DNA from: DASYSA01 sp036003885
Lineage (GTDB): Bacteria; Acidobacteriota; Blastocatellia; UBA7656
Reading direction: 5' to 3'
Assembly: GCA_036003885.1 (NCBI GenBank)
Contig: DASYSA010000651.1
Coordinates: forward strand, 1-26,463
Length of the DNA: 26,463 nt
The stretch's first letter is position 1. The number at the start of each line of letters is the position of its first letter. This document shows positions 16,013 to 23,012 of the stretch, one piece after another. A model generated the notes under the pieces. It searched no databases. It was not told where the DNA came from and was given only the letters and a program-made list of their open reading frames with translations. Position numbers and translations under genes: made by a program.

Positions 16013-16666
16013 AAAATCTCCTGTTGATGGCAGGCAAAACTCCTGTGTCCTTGAATCTCTATCCTTGGTAGCCGGAGGTTGAAGTAATCGTCAGCCGCGT
16101 CCAGCACGGTATTGGACGCCGGCGGTGAATCAGCGGAACCTGGTATCAGGGATTTCCAAGACCGATAGAAGTGACAAATCCCTTATACAACATCCGAAGC
16201 CAGTAATCAACCGCTTTCCATTCATACAATGCATTTATTTCCGCGACCGCCTGGCACCCAGAAACACTGCCCTGACGCAGATCGAGCGTCCGAAACCCTC
16301 CTCACTCCGGTTCCGCCGATGCCGCGGGCGCCGAAAGCTCAAAGCTGGGTTCGCAATCTTACTCACTCGAGAGCGCGGTGAAATACTCAAGTTTTCTTTA
16401 AAGACCCTCGCTGCCCAGTAATGACCGCTGAACAGCAGCATTCGCCCATGAGACTACCTGCGACCGCCCCTTTTCCTTTGAACAGCACAGGTAGCAAATC
16501 TGAGCCCCAACCGTTTTGCGTTCCGCGCTTGTCGTTTTGTGTGCCAGCACTGCCACAATGCCCTGAACGACCAGGAATGGTTCCTGACAATTCGTGATTT
16601 TCGTGCAATTCGTGCTCGATTCTTTGTGCTAGACTTGTACCGCGATCTCGAGAGCAGGTATCGCCT
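16013..16666. other. Intergenic region upstream of nfeD
   Basis: This stretch of about 650 bases has no convincing gene: the open frames at 16125-16421 (plus) and 16387-16854 (minus, running into nfeD) show no domain or good ribosome site. It carries a 7-bp hairpin (16097-16103/16113-16119), a small palindrome CAGGAA-TGG-TTCCTG (16572-16586) and a run of TTCGTG-type repeats at about 16589-16629. It lies between divergent genes, so promoters for both should be here, but I cannot place them confidently. Confidence 0.5.
16589..16629. repeat. Short TTCGTG repeat run
   Basis: The motif ATTCGTG/TTTCGTG occurs three times in tandem-like spacing, followed by a degenerate TTTGTG, about 40 bases before the nfeD start. 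It resembles the heptamer repeats elsewhere in the window in period and placement but has a different sequence. It has no coding role. Confidence 0.5.
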
Positions 16667-18004
16667 ATGAAGAAGTTCAAGCTCAAGCTACTCGCCGGCG
16701 CGCTCTTGTTTGGAGCGTTTGCGGCAAGCGCTGACGCACGAGCGGACATACTACACCTGAAGCTGGCCACCGAGATAACACCCGCCAGCGCCGAACTCGT
16801 ATCGGCGGCGATTACCAAAGCCGAACGTGACGGCTCTTCGATTCTATTGATCACTCTTAATACTCGCGGAGGTCTCGAGAGCTCGATGCGCGAAATGGTC
16901 GAAAAGATTCTCGCATCGAAGGTTCCTGTCGTAATCTACGTCGCCCCTGGCGGCGCGCGTGCGGCGTCCGCAGGTTTCGTCATCCTCTTGTCGTCCGATG
17001 TGGCGGCGATGGCCCCCGGCACCGGAACGGGCGCTGCGCACCCGGTTATGTCAGACGGCCGCGAGCTCGATAAGACTATGAACGAGAAGGTCGTTAACGA
17101 TGCCTCGGCATTTGTACGCAGCCTGGCCGAAGCGCGCGGGCGCGATCCCCAGGCAGCCGAGTCCACCATTCGCACGAGCGTTTCATTCTCCGAACGCGAG
17201 GCTCTCGACAAACACCTGATAAACATCGTCGCACGGGACGAGTGGGACCTGCTTTCACAGCTTGATAAGCGGACCATCAAGCGATTCGACGGCAGCGAGG
17301 TAGTGCTGCACACCGCCGACGAAAAGGTTGTCGATTTCATCCCCTCACTGAGGCAGCGTCTGCTTATTGCTCTGGCCGATCCACAAATAGCATTCATCCT
17401 GTTTGCACTCGGCGGACTGTGCGTCTACTTCGAGTTTCAGCATCCGGGCGCGGTAGTCCCGGGCGTGGTTGGCGCGCTCGCAGTGGTGCTGGCCCTGTAT
17501 GGCTTCCACATGCTTCCGATTAACCTGACCGGAGTCCTGCTGATAGGCGTCGCAATCGTGCTGTTTGTCCTCGAGGCCAAGGTTCAGGGCTTCGGTATCC
17601 TTGGCCTCGGTGGAATAGTCGCTGCGGTGATCGGCTGTCTGATTTTGATTGACGTTGGCTGGGACCACGAACTTCGCTTACCCCTCAGCCTGGTGCTCGC
17701 AGTCGTGCTTCCATTCGCGGTGATACTGATCTTCATGTTGAGGCTCGCATTTCACGCGCGGCACGCCAAGGTGACCACGGGTGCACCCGGAATGATAGGG
17801 TTGCTTGGGCGGGCGCAGACTCCCATCGCTCCTGAAGGAATGATCTTCGTTCGCGGCGAACTGTGGAAGGCGCGCTCCAAGATGAACATCGCCAAAGGCG
17901 AGGGTGTCCGCGTGATAAGCCTGCAAGGCCTCACCCTGGACGTCGAAGCGGAAAACGACACCGCGACGGCTCCCAGAGAGGCCTCCGCAGTCGATGAAGA
18001 ATAG
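16667..18004 (+). CDS. nfeD: NfeD-family membrane serine protease (long form)
   Basis: This is a 445-residue protein. A signal peptide (about 1-26) is followed by a ClpP-like protease domain (about 27-235) with LNTRGGLESSMREMVEKI and GGARAASAGFVIL. Ser101 matches the catalytic serine of long NfeD proteins and Lys141 is a candidate for the lysine of the Ser-Lys dyad. Four to five membrane helices follow (about 240-370), then a C-terminal OB-fold-like NfeD domain (about 375-435, GLLGRAQTPIAPEGMIFVRGELWKA). The family acts at the membrane with stomatin/slipin partners in membrane quality control. Its usual partner, an SPFH gene, lies at 18982 on the same strand, but a minus-strand gene is interposed. 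The ribosome site is weak (AGCAGG). The stop is only 16 bases from the convergent gene's stop. Confidence 0.92.
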   Translation: MKKFKLKLLAGALLFGAFAASADARADILHLKLATEITPASAELVSAAITKAERDGSSILLITLNTRGGLESSMREMVEKILASKVPVVIYVAPGGARAASAGFVILLSSDVAAMAPGTGTGAAHPVMSDGRELDKTMNEKVVNDASAFVRSLAEARGRDPQAAESTIRTSVSFSEREALDKHLINIVARDEWDLLSQLDKRTIKRFDGSEVVLHTADEKVVDFIPSLRQRLLIALADPQIAFILFALGGLCVYFEFQHPGAVVPGVVGALAVVLALYGFHMLPINLTGVLLIGVAIVLFVLEAKVQGFGILGLGGIVAAVIGCLILIDVGWDHELRLPLSLVLAVVLPFAVILIFMLRLAFHARHAKVTTGAPGMIGLLGRAQTPIAPEGMIFVRGELWKARSKMNIAKGEGVRVISLQGLTLDVEAENDTATAPREASAVDEE

Positions 18005-18020
18005 CTTCAGGAAGCAGCGA

Positions 18021-18524
18021 TTATGGAGTGCTCATAAAGCAATCCGTCGTCGGAGGATTGGTCATCGATCGCGCAAGTTCGCTACGAAACTGACCAAAAC
18101 CACTTCTTACCTCGCCCATGTTTACGTCGGCTTCCTTGGTGATCTGACCGATCGACATTCCGTCGACGAGCTTCGCGATGATGCTGTCGAGCGGCAAATC
18201 GATTCTGTCGGCAAGAAGTACAGCCGCAACGAATTGCCCAAATGGAAAATCAGTCAGCGCATCGAACTTTGCCTTAAGCTCTTGTCCTGTCCCAACGCCA
18301 GTCGTATGAGCAGCGAGTATACAAAACACCTTGTTTCGGCCGATCGCGTCAGCGGCTTCCTCGGCTTTCTTTGCAAGCTTGTTAGCCTCTTTGTTGAGCT
18401 GTTTCATCTCCTGCTTACTGGCGTTCTTACTCAGCTCTTGAGCAATCACAGCGTTCGGGGTCACCGATATTAGTGAAGCGACGACGGTCACAAGCAATGC
18501 GATCCTGCTGGTAGCTGATTTCAT
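18021..18524 (-). CDS. Small exported protein under a c-di-GMP riboswitch, function unknown
   Basis: This is a 167-residue protein. The signal peptide (about 1-28) has core IALLVTVVASLISV and likely cleavage after AVIA. A charged helical stretch follows (QELSKNASKQEMKQLNKEANKLAKKAEEAADAIG, split over residues 29-62), then a region with KVFCILAAHTTGVGTGQEL and LDSIIAKLVDGMSIGQITKE. It has two cysteines in the mature part. It should be periplasmic or secreted; there is no membrane anchor beyond the signal. AGGAGG (18534-18539) precedes the ATG at ideal distance. I do not recognise a family. The gene sits between nfeD and slipin on the opposite strand, and its leader carries a class I cyclic-di-GMP aptamer and a terminator, so its expression should follow the sessile/motile second messenger. 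Confidence 0.9.
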   Translation of the reverse strand: MKSATSRIALLVTVVASLISVTPNAVIAQELSKNASKQEMKQLNKEANKLAKKAEEAADAIGRNKVFCILAAHTTGVGTGQELKAKFDALTDFPFGQFVAAVLLADRIDLPLDSIIAKLVDGMSIGQITKEADVNMGEVRSGFGQFRSELARSMTNPPTTDCFMSTP

Positions 18525-18540
18525 ATATCCAACCTCCTGA

Positions 18541-18581
18541 GAATGAAAATGCTCGCCGTGCCGAAGCGCGCGCGAGCATTT
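18541..18581 (-). terminator. Intrinsic terminator in the riboswitch expression platform
   Basis: On the minus strand AAATGCTCGC (18556-18547 as its complement) pairs over ten bases with the strand at 18572-18581. The GC-rich apex closes on a C(TTCG)G tetraloop and the stem is followed by TTTTCATTC. It lies between the aptamer and the Shine-Dalgarno of the secreted-protein gene. The apex CTTCGGC (18566-18560) is complementary to GCCGAAG in the aptamer's 3' part (18601-18595), giving a mutually exclusive alternative pairing. Confidence 0.75.
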
Positions 18582-18590
18582 ACTACGCGT

Positions 18591-18686
18591 CTCACTTCGG
18601 CGTTGCCTCGACCCTGTCCCTTGACGGAATTTAGGCCGGCACTTTGCGTCCCTCTCTTTCGATGAGGGTTGCCACTTTTCGGTGAG
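18591..18686 (-). ncRNA. Cyclic-di-GMP class I (GEMM-I) riboswitch aptamer
   Basis: Read on the minus strand, the leader shows the hallmark GEMM-I core. There is a hairpin CCCTC...GAGGG (18668-18664 with 18654-18650) with a bulged A and a GAAA tetraloop (18660-18657), then GGACGCAAAG (18651-18642) and GGCCTAA (18637-18631). An enclosing GGC/GCC pairing (18673-18671 with 18640-18638) and an outer CTCAC/GTGAG helix (18686-18682 with 18595-18591) complete the fold. The 3' domain is less consensus-like. An intrinsic terminator and then the start of the 167-aa secreted-protein gene follow. Ligand assignment rests on established GEMM-I knowledge; ON or OFF direction is not provable from sequence. 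Confidence 0.88.
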
Positions 18687-18709
18687 GATGAAGACAAACT
18701 GGCAAGGTC

Positions 18710-18739
18710 AGTCTAAGCGACGAGGACTATCCTCGTCAA
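18710..18739 (-). promoter_or_regulatory. Promoter of the riboswitch-controlled gene, overlapped by a palindrome
   Basis: On the minus strand a -35 box TTGACG (18739-18734) is followed after 18 bases by TAGACT (18715-18710), placing transcription start just before the aptamer. A perfect 8-3-8 inverted repeat, GACGAGGA-CTA-TCCTCGTC (18719-18737), covers part of the -35 box and most of the spacer, as a repressor operator would. Confidence 0.5.
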
Positions 18740-18981
18740 TAATAACCAAAAAATCATTATCGTGAGATCGGTCGCTTGCCTAACGAGTCTAATTCCAAAT
18801 GAAATTGAACCAGTGCCCTATCTTCTGATAGCCTCATTCTTTACCAACGTTCAGCGGGCGCAATGGCTTGCTCTCGCGAACGACACCAACTTATTGCGAT
18901 TCCGCCCAAGCCTTCGCGGAATACGGCCCAGACGGGTTCTCTTTCCCTCAAGACCAGAGGCGATTAGAATAGGAGACTCTT
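18740..18981. other. Upstream region of the slipin gene
   Basis: This stretch holds an AT-rich segment (18738-18764), a weak promoter-like TTGAAC (18805-18810), and a 7-bp hairpin ATTCCGC/GCGGAAT (18899-18905/18916-18922). It must contain the slipin promoter if slipin is transcribed separately from nfeD. An open frame beginning at 18762 runs into the slipin gene in another frame and looks spurious. Confidence 0.4.
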
Positions 18982-19740
18982 ATGGAACTACTCACCTTGC
19001 CGATCATTGCCGCGGCGATCGTCGCGATCTACGTGCTCAGCGTGATCAACATCCTGCCCGAGTACGAACGCGGAGTGATCTTCCGACTCGGCCGCTTGCT
19101 GCCAGAGGCGAAGGGTCCGGGCCTCATTCTTGTATTTCGGCCCATCGACCGCATTGTTCGCGTGAGTCTGCGAACAATCACCATGGACGTTCCGCCCCAG
19201 GATGTCATCACTCGCGACAATGTGACGGTGTCGGTGAACGCGGTGGTCTACTTTCGCGTGTTCGAGCCGACCAAGGCGGTGGTTGAAGTTGAGAACTACC
19301 TGTATGCGACGTCGCAGCTTTCACAGACGACTCTGCGTTCTGTGCTTGGCGAAGCCGAACTGGATGACCTGCTTTCGGAACGCGAGAAGCTCAACTCGCG
19401 GCTCCAGGAGATTCTCGATAAGCATACCGACCCGTGGGGCATCAAAGTGTCGATGGTAGAGATTAAAGCGGTAGACCTGCCGCAGGAGATGCGGCGAGCC
19501 ATGTCGCGGCAGGCTGAAGCTGAGCGCGAGAAGCGATCCAAGATCATTCACGCTGAGGGCGAGTACCAGGCGGCTGAAAAGCTGGTCTTTGCCGCGAAAG
19601 CGATGGCAACCGAACCGATGGCGCTGCAACTGCGCTATCTTCAGACTCTGACTGAAATCGGAGTGGAGCAGAACACAACCGTAGTCTTTCCGATACCGAT
19701 GAACATGTTTGAAGGCCTCATGAAACACGAGAGCAAATGA
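18982..19740 (+). CDS. Slipin / stomatin-like SPFH-domain protein
   Basis: This is a 252-residue protein. An N-terminal hydrophobic segment (about 5-24) precedes the SPFH/band 7 domain (about 28-200) with the family phrases EYERGVIFRLGR, KGPGLILVFRPIDRIVRVSLR and TTLRSVLGEAELDDLLSEREKLN. The C-terminal helical part (about 175-225, MSRQAEAEREKRSKIIHAEGEYQAAEKL) mediates oligomerisation in the family. Such proteins form membrane-bound scaffolds and pair with NfeD proteases. AGGAG (18971-18975) precedes the ATG by six bases. An upstream in-frame extension is not supported. A hairpin (19745-19765) follows the stop but lacks a T-run. Confidence 0.93.
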   Translation: MELLTLPIIAAAIVAIYVLSVINILPEYERGVIFRLGRLLPEAKGPGLILVFRPIDRIVRVSLRTITMDVPPQDVITRDNVTVSVNAVVYFRVFEPTKAVVEVENYLYATSQLSQTTLRSVLGEAELDDLLSEREKLNSRLQEILDKHTDPWGIKVSMVEIKAVDLPQEMRRAMSRQAEAEREKRSKIIHAEGEYQAAEKLVFAAKAMATEPMALQLRYLQTLTEIGVEQNTTVVFPIPMNMFEGLMKHESK

Positions 19741-19810
19741 GATACGGCGGACTCAGGATCCGCCGGCCGCTCGGAGTATCAATCGCAGAGGGAGGCATTG
19801 ATCCGGGAAT

Positions 19811-20269
19811 ATGGGACAAGTGCATGTGACGGTTAACAACAGGCAAGCGATCGCCGTATTCATCCTGGGCATTGCGTTCTTGCTTGCTGCCTTCTGGGCA
19901 GGACTCAACGTGGTAAAGCGAGATGCAATTGGACCGATCCACCAGCCCGATAATCCAGCGAGGCCGGGGCAGGCAACGAGACCCGCAGGGCAAGAAGGCT
20001 CAGCGCAGGCGACCGTTGAGCCTCCCGGCGATGCGGGCTACATTCTTCAGGTGGCAGGATTCGGCACGGCGGATAAGGCCAACCAACTCGTCGCGGACCT
20101 TCGACGCAAGTACAAGAGCGCACACGTCCAGGCCCCATCGGGTGATGATACGATCTATCGGGTGCTGATCGGTCCATATCCCACTCGCGCAGAGACAGAC
20201 CAGGTCGCCGGCGAGCTCGCCGCACAGGGGATGAAAGGCGTGATGATTCTCAGCTGGCCCCAGCACTGA
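19811..20269 (+). CDS. SPOR-domain membrane protein
   Basis: This is a 152-residue protein with a short cytoplasmic N terminus, one membrane helix (about 13-33), a Pro/Gly/Gln-rich linker (about 45-72) and a C-terminal SPOR domain (about 73-150, GYILQVAGFGTADKANQLVADLRRK...YRVLIGPYPTRAETDQVAGEL). SPOR domains bind denuded septal peptidoglycan, so the protein probably acts in the periplasm at the division site or in cell-wall metabolism. The start is not fully certain: GGGAGG lies 16 bases upstream, further than ideal. It is followed after 23 bases by lipA. Confidence 0.88.
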   Translation: MGQVHVTVNNRQAIAVFILGIAFLLAAFWAGLNVVKRDAIGPIHQPDNPARPGQATRPAGQEGSAQATVEPPGDAGYILQVAGFGTADKANQLVADLRRKYKSAHVQAPSGDDTIYRVLIGPYPTRAETDQVAGELAAQGMKGVMILSWPQH

Positions 20270-20292
20270 GGGGAGACCGCGCCATCACAGTT

Positions 20293-21234
20293 ATGCTCAT
20301 TCAGCTTGAAGGATTGAAAGACAGACCGGGACCGAGACTGCCTGAGTGGCTGCGAAAGGCTGCGCGAAATACCGAAGCCGACCACGACCTGAAGAAGATG
20401 CTCCGCACTCGCGGCTTGCACACGGTATGCGAAGAGGCGCGTTGCCCAAATCGCAACGAGTGCTTCGGGCGCGGCACCGCCACCTTCATGATCCTCGGGG
20501 ATGTCTGCTCGCGCAGTTGTGGGTTTTGTTCGGTCAAGACCGGGCGCGGGCTTTCGATCGAATACCTGGCTCATGAACCCGAGCAGGTAGCCGCGGCCGC
20601 CGCCCAACTCAATCTTCGTTATATTGTAATAACCTCGGTCAACCGCGACGAGTTGCCGGACGGCGGCGCCGCCCACTTCGCCGCAACAGTCGAGGCTGTT
20701 CGCCGGCAATTGCCGCAGTCTCAGATCGAAGTTCTTACCCCTGACTTTAAGGGTAACCTCGATGCTCTTCGATCCGTGCTCGACTCAAGACCGGACACCT
20801 TCAATCATAACGTAGAGACCGTGCCGAGGCTCTATCGCAAGGTCCGTCCGCAAGCCGACTATCAACAGTCGCTCGAGGTGCTGTCAAGAGCGCACAGCTA
20901 CTCACCGACTCTGCTAACGAAGTCGGGTTTCATGGTCGGACTCGGCGAGCGACCCGATGAGGTCAAGCATTTGCTTGACGACCTTCGCGTTCACGGCGTC
21001 GATGTGGTCACGATAGGGCAGTATCTGCAGCCAACCCGTCAGCATCTCCCGGTCGAAGAATACATACACCCCGACCTTTTCAATGAATACCGAATGTACG
21101 GCGAACGCCTGGGCTTTCGCGCTGTTTTTTCAGGTCCGCTTGTCCGCAGTTCCTACATGGCCGACCTGGTGAACGAACGCACAAAGGAGAATGCGAATTT
21201 CGAAATGCGAAATGCGAAATTGCGGAGCCTTTGA
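20293..21234 (+). CDS. lipA: Lipoyl synthase
   Basis: This is a 313-residue radical-SAM enzyme that inserts two sulfur atoms into protein-bound octanoyl groups to make the lipoyl cofactor of 2-oxoacid dehydrogenases and the glycine cleavage system. Both iron-sulfur sites are complete: auxiliary cluster C46-x4-C51-x5-C57 and radical-SAM cluster C72-x3-C76-x2-C79. The family phrases NHNVETVPRLYRKVRP, TKSGFMVGLGE, TIGQYLQPT and GPLVRSSYMAD are present, including the conserved RSSY near the C terminus. After that motif the tail (about KENANFEMRNAKLRSL) is encoded by the GCGAAAT heptamer repeat, so the last residues are probably repeat-derived. No lipB is adjacent. Confidence 0.97.
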   Translation: MLIQLEGLKDRPGPRLPEWLRKAARNTEADHDLKKMLRTRGLHTVCEEARCPNRNECFGRGTATFMILGDVCSRSCGFCSVKTGRGLSIEYLAHEPEQVAAAAAQLNLRYIVITSVNRDELPDGGAAHFAATVEAVRRQLPQSQIEVLTPDFKGNLDALRSVLDSRPDTFNHNVETVPRLYRKVRPQADYQQSLEVLSRAHSYSPTLLTKSGFMVGLGERPDEVKHLLDDLRVHGVDVVTIGQYLQPTRQHLPVEEYIHPDLFNEYRMYGERLGFRAVFSGPLVRSSYMADLVNERTKENANFEMRNAKLRSL

Positions 21235-21315
21235 ATCGTATGCGACTTGGACAACGCACAGCTCTTGATTCTCAATCCGAATTTCGCATTTCGCATTTCG
21301 CATTTCGCATTTTCC
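21191..21315. repeat. Inverted GCGAAAT/ATTTCGC heptamer arrays at the lipA-lnt junction
   Basis: GCGAAAT heptamers at 21191-21225 face ATTTCGC heptamers at 21274-21315. About 20 bases of the two arms are complementary, so the mRNA can form a long stem-loop whose loop holds the lipA stop and the candidate lnt starts. The left arm encodes the lipA tail; the right arm is in frame with lnt. It is a different family from the GGATTTA repeats but has the same 7-base period and inverted layout. Confidence 0.85.
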
Positions 21316-23012
21316 TTCGCGTGCGTCATACAGAGGATGCTGCTCGGCCCGCATTTTCGCGCGAAGACCTGCTGACGGCCCGGTTTCGGCTCGCCAAGGT
21401 GCTGCCATACCAGCGCTCCGCAAAACCGTTCATCGGCAACCTATCACTGTCGATCCTTTCGGGGTTGCTGCTGGTGTTCTCTTTTCCGGAATGGAACTTC
21501 TGGTCGCTTGGCTGGGTGGGCGCCGCGCCACTGATCATGGCTGTCGCTCGTGAGAGACGGTTTTGGCGGTCGCTCTTTTACGGGACGATCTCCGGCACGA
21601 TCCTGTTCGCCGGATCATCGTCCTGGGTGACTTACTCGATGCACAACTACGGCGGATTACCGCTGTGGCTGTCATACATTCTGCTTGTGATTCTGGCCGC
21701 GTTGCTGGGTGTCTTCACCGGATTATTTGGAGCGGTGTTGGCACTCGCGGTGAAACAGTTTGGCGGCTGGGCTATTCTGGCTGCGCCCGCCGTATGGGTC
21801 GCAAGCGAGTTTGCGCGGATCGAGGTGACCGGCACGGGTTGGAATGCTCTTGGATACTCGCAGGCGTTTCAGCCCTTGGTTATTCAAATAGCCCGGTGGG
21901 GCGGCGTGTATGCTGTAAGCGCATTACTGGTTACCGCCAGCACAGCGCTGGTCTTTGCGATGATCTACCTCGAGAGGCTTCGGGGATTTCTGGTGCTGTC
22001 GGGCGCCGGAGTATTGACGATCCTGGTCATCTTTGGTGGCTATGGCGCGGTGCCCATCAAATCTCCCGTGAAATCAGTGTCTGTGATCGCGATACAACCA
22101 AACGTCCCAATAAGCGGGGCGTGGGAAGACCCGAGCTTCGAGGAGCAACTGCTCGCAACGCTCATATCGATGTCAGAGCAGGCGCTCCGGACGGAGACTA
22201 ACGGGCCGGAGGGGGTGAAACGAGAAGGACCATCACTGGTGATCTGGCCGGAGACGCCGATGAATTTCAAGTACGAGCGCGATGCGGTGCTTCGTGCGCG
22301 GCTGGCCGAGTTTACAAGGCGCAATCAGATCTATTTACTGATCAACAGTTGGGCCTACCTCTCTGAGAACGACTCGTCGGAAACGGTGTTCAACAGCGCT
22401 ATGGTGATTGGGCCTTCTGGTGAGAGGATCTCTCGCTATGATAAGATCGCGCTCGTACCATTTGGTGAGTACGTTCCCGCGCGTGGCTGGATTCCGTTCA
22501 TGGATCGCATACCCGCGCTGGTGGCGGATGTGACCGCAGGCCGTGGCGACACAACGGTGATGTCGGCCGGAGAGGCAACGCTGGGAACGATGATCTGTTT
22601 CGAAGCCACCCGGCCCGATATTGCGAGGCGGATGCGACGGCAGGGGGCTTCTGCCCTGGTGCAGGTTTCCAACGAGGCGTGGTTTGGTCCTACGGCTGCG
22701 CCGCGTCAGTTCCTGGCGCACTCGGTCTTTCGCGCGGTGGAGAATAATATTGAGTTGATCCGCGCTACGAATTCGGGTCTCTCGGCTGAGATATCCGCCA
22801 ATGGATACGTCGACGGCGAAACCCCGATATTTGACCGAGCGACGCGCCGGTGGCAAGTCATGACCGTGGAAGAAGCGGCCGACCGCCATGTGACCTTTTA
22901 CACTCGCCACGGCGATGTTTTGGCGGGCGCGTGCGCGGGCCTTAGCGCACTTCTCGGAGTAGGCGCCGGAGTGAGCATGAAGTGGAAAGGGAGAGATTCA
23001 GAAGATGATTGA
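21240..23012 (+). CDS. lnt: Apolipoprotein N-acyltransferase
   Basis: This is about 590 residues, longer than the usual 500-540. The enzyme adds the third acyl chain to outer-membrane lipoproteins in the inner membrane. After a repeat-coded N terminus come six or so membrane helices (ILSGLLLVFSFPEWNFWSLGWV onward, split here), then a nitrilase-like periplasmic domain with the catalytic Glu in WPETP (about E338), Lys in YDKIALVPFGEYVP (about K402) and Cys in MICFEATRPD (about C453). A final helix precedes the C terminus. The start is uncertain: the ATG at 21240 has CGGAG 12 bases upstream, but translation from it passes through the heptamer repeat. A GTG at 21399 would give a length typical of the family. 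The stop overlaps the prfB start. Confidence 0.95.
   Translation: MRLGQRTALDSQSEFRISHFAFRIFLRVRHTEDAARPAFSREDLLTARFRLAKVLPYQRSAKPFIGNLSLSILSGLLLVFSFPEWNFWSLGWVGAAPLIMAVARERRFWRSLFYGTISGTILFAGSSSWVTYSMHNYGGLPLWLSYILLVILAALLGVFTGLFGAVLALAVKQFGGWAILAAPAVWVASEFARIEVTGTGWNALGYSQAFQPLVIQIARWGGVYAVSALLVTASTALVFAMIYLERLRGFLVLSGAGVLTILVIFGGYGAVPIKSPVKSVSVIAIQPNVPISGAWEDPSFEEQLLATLISMSEQALRTETNGPEGVKREGPSLVIWPETPMNFKYERDAVLRARLAEFTRRNQIYLLINSWAYLSENDSSETVFNSAMVIGPSGERISRYDKIALVPFGEYVPARGWIPFMDRIPALVADVTAGRGDTTVMSAGEATLGTMICFEATRPDIARRMRRQGASALVQVSNEAWFGPTAAPRQFLAHSVFRAVENNIELIRATNSGLSAEISANGYVDGETPIFDRATRRWQVMTVEEAADRHVTFYTRHGDVLAGACAGLSALLGVGAGVSMKWKGRDSEDD

Noticed and set aside
16387..16854. 155-codon minus-strand open frame upstream of and into nfeD
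   Set aside because: It overlaps the nfeD signal peptide region and has no ribosome site or domain.
18762..19286. 174-codon plus-strand open frame before slipin
   Set aside because: More than half overlaps the slipin gene in another frame and the translation is Arg-rich without motifs.
19745..19765. Hairpin after slipin as an intrinsic terminator
   Set aside because: The 7-bp stem CGGCGGA/TCCGCCG is followed by GC-rich sequence, not a T-run.
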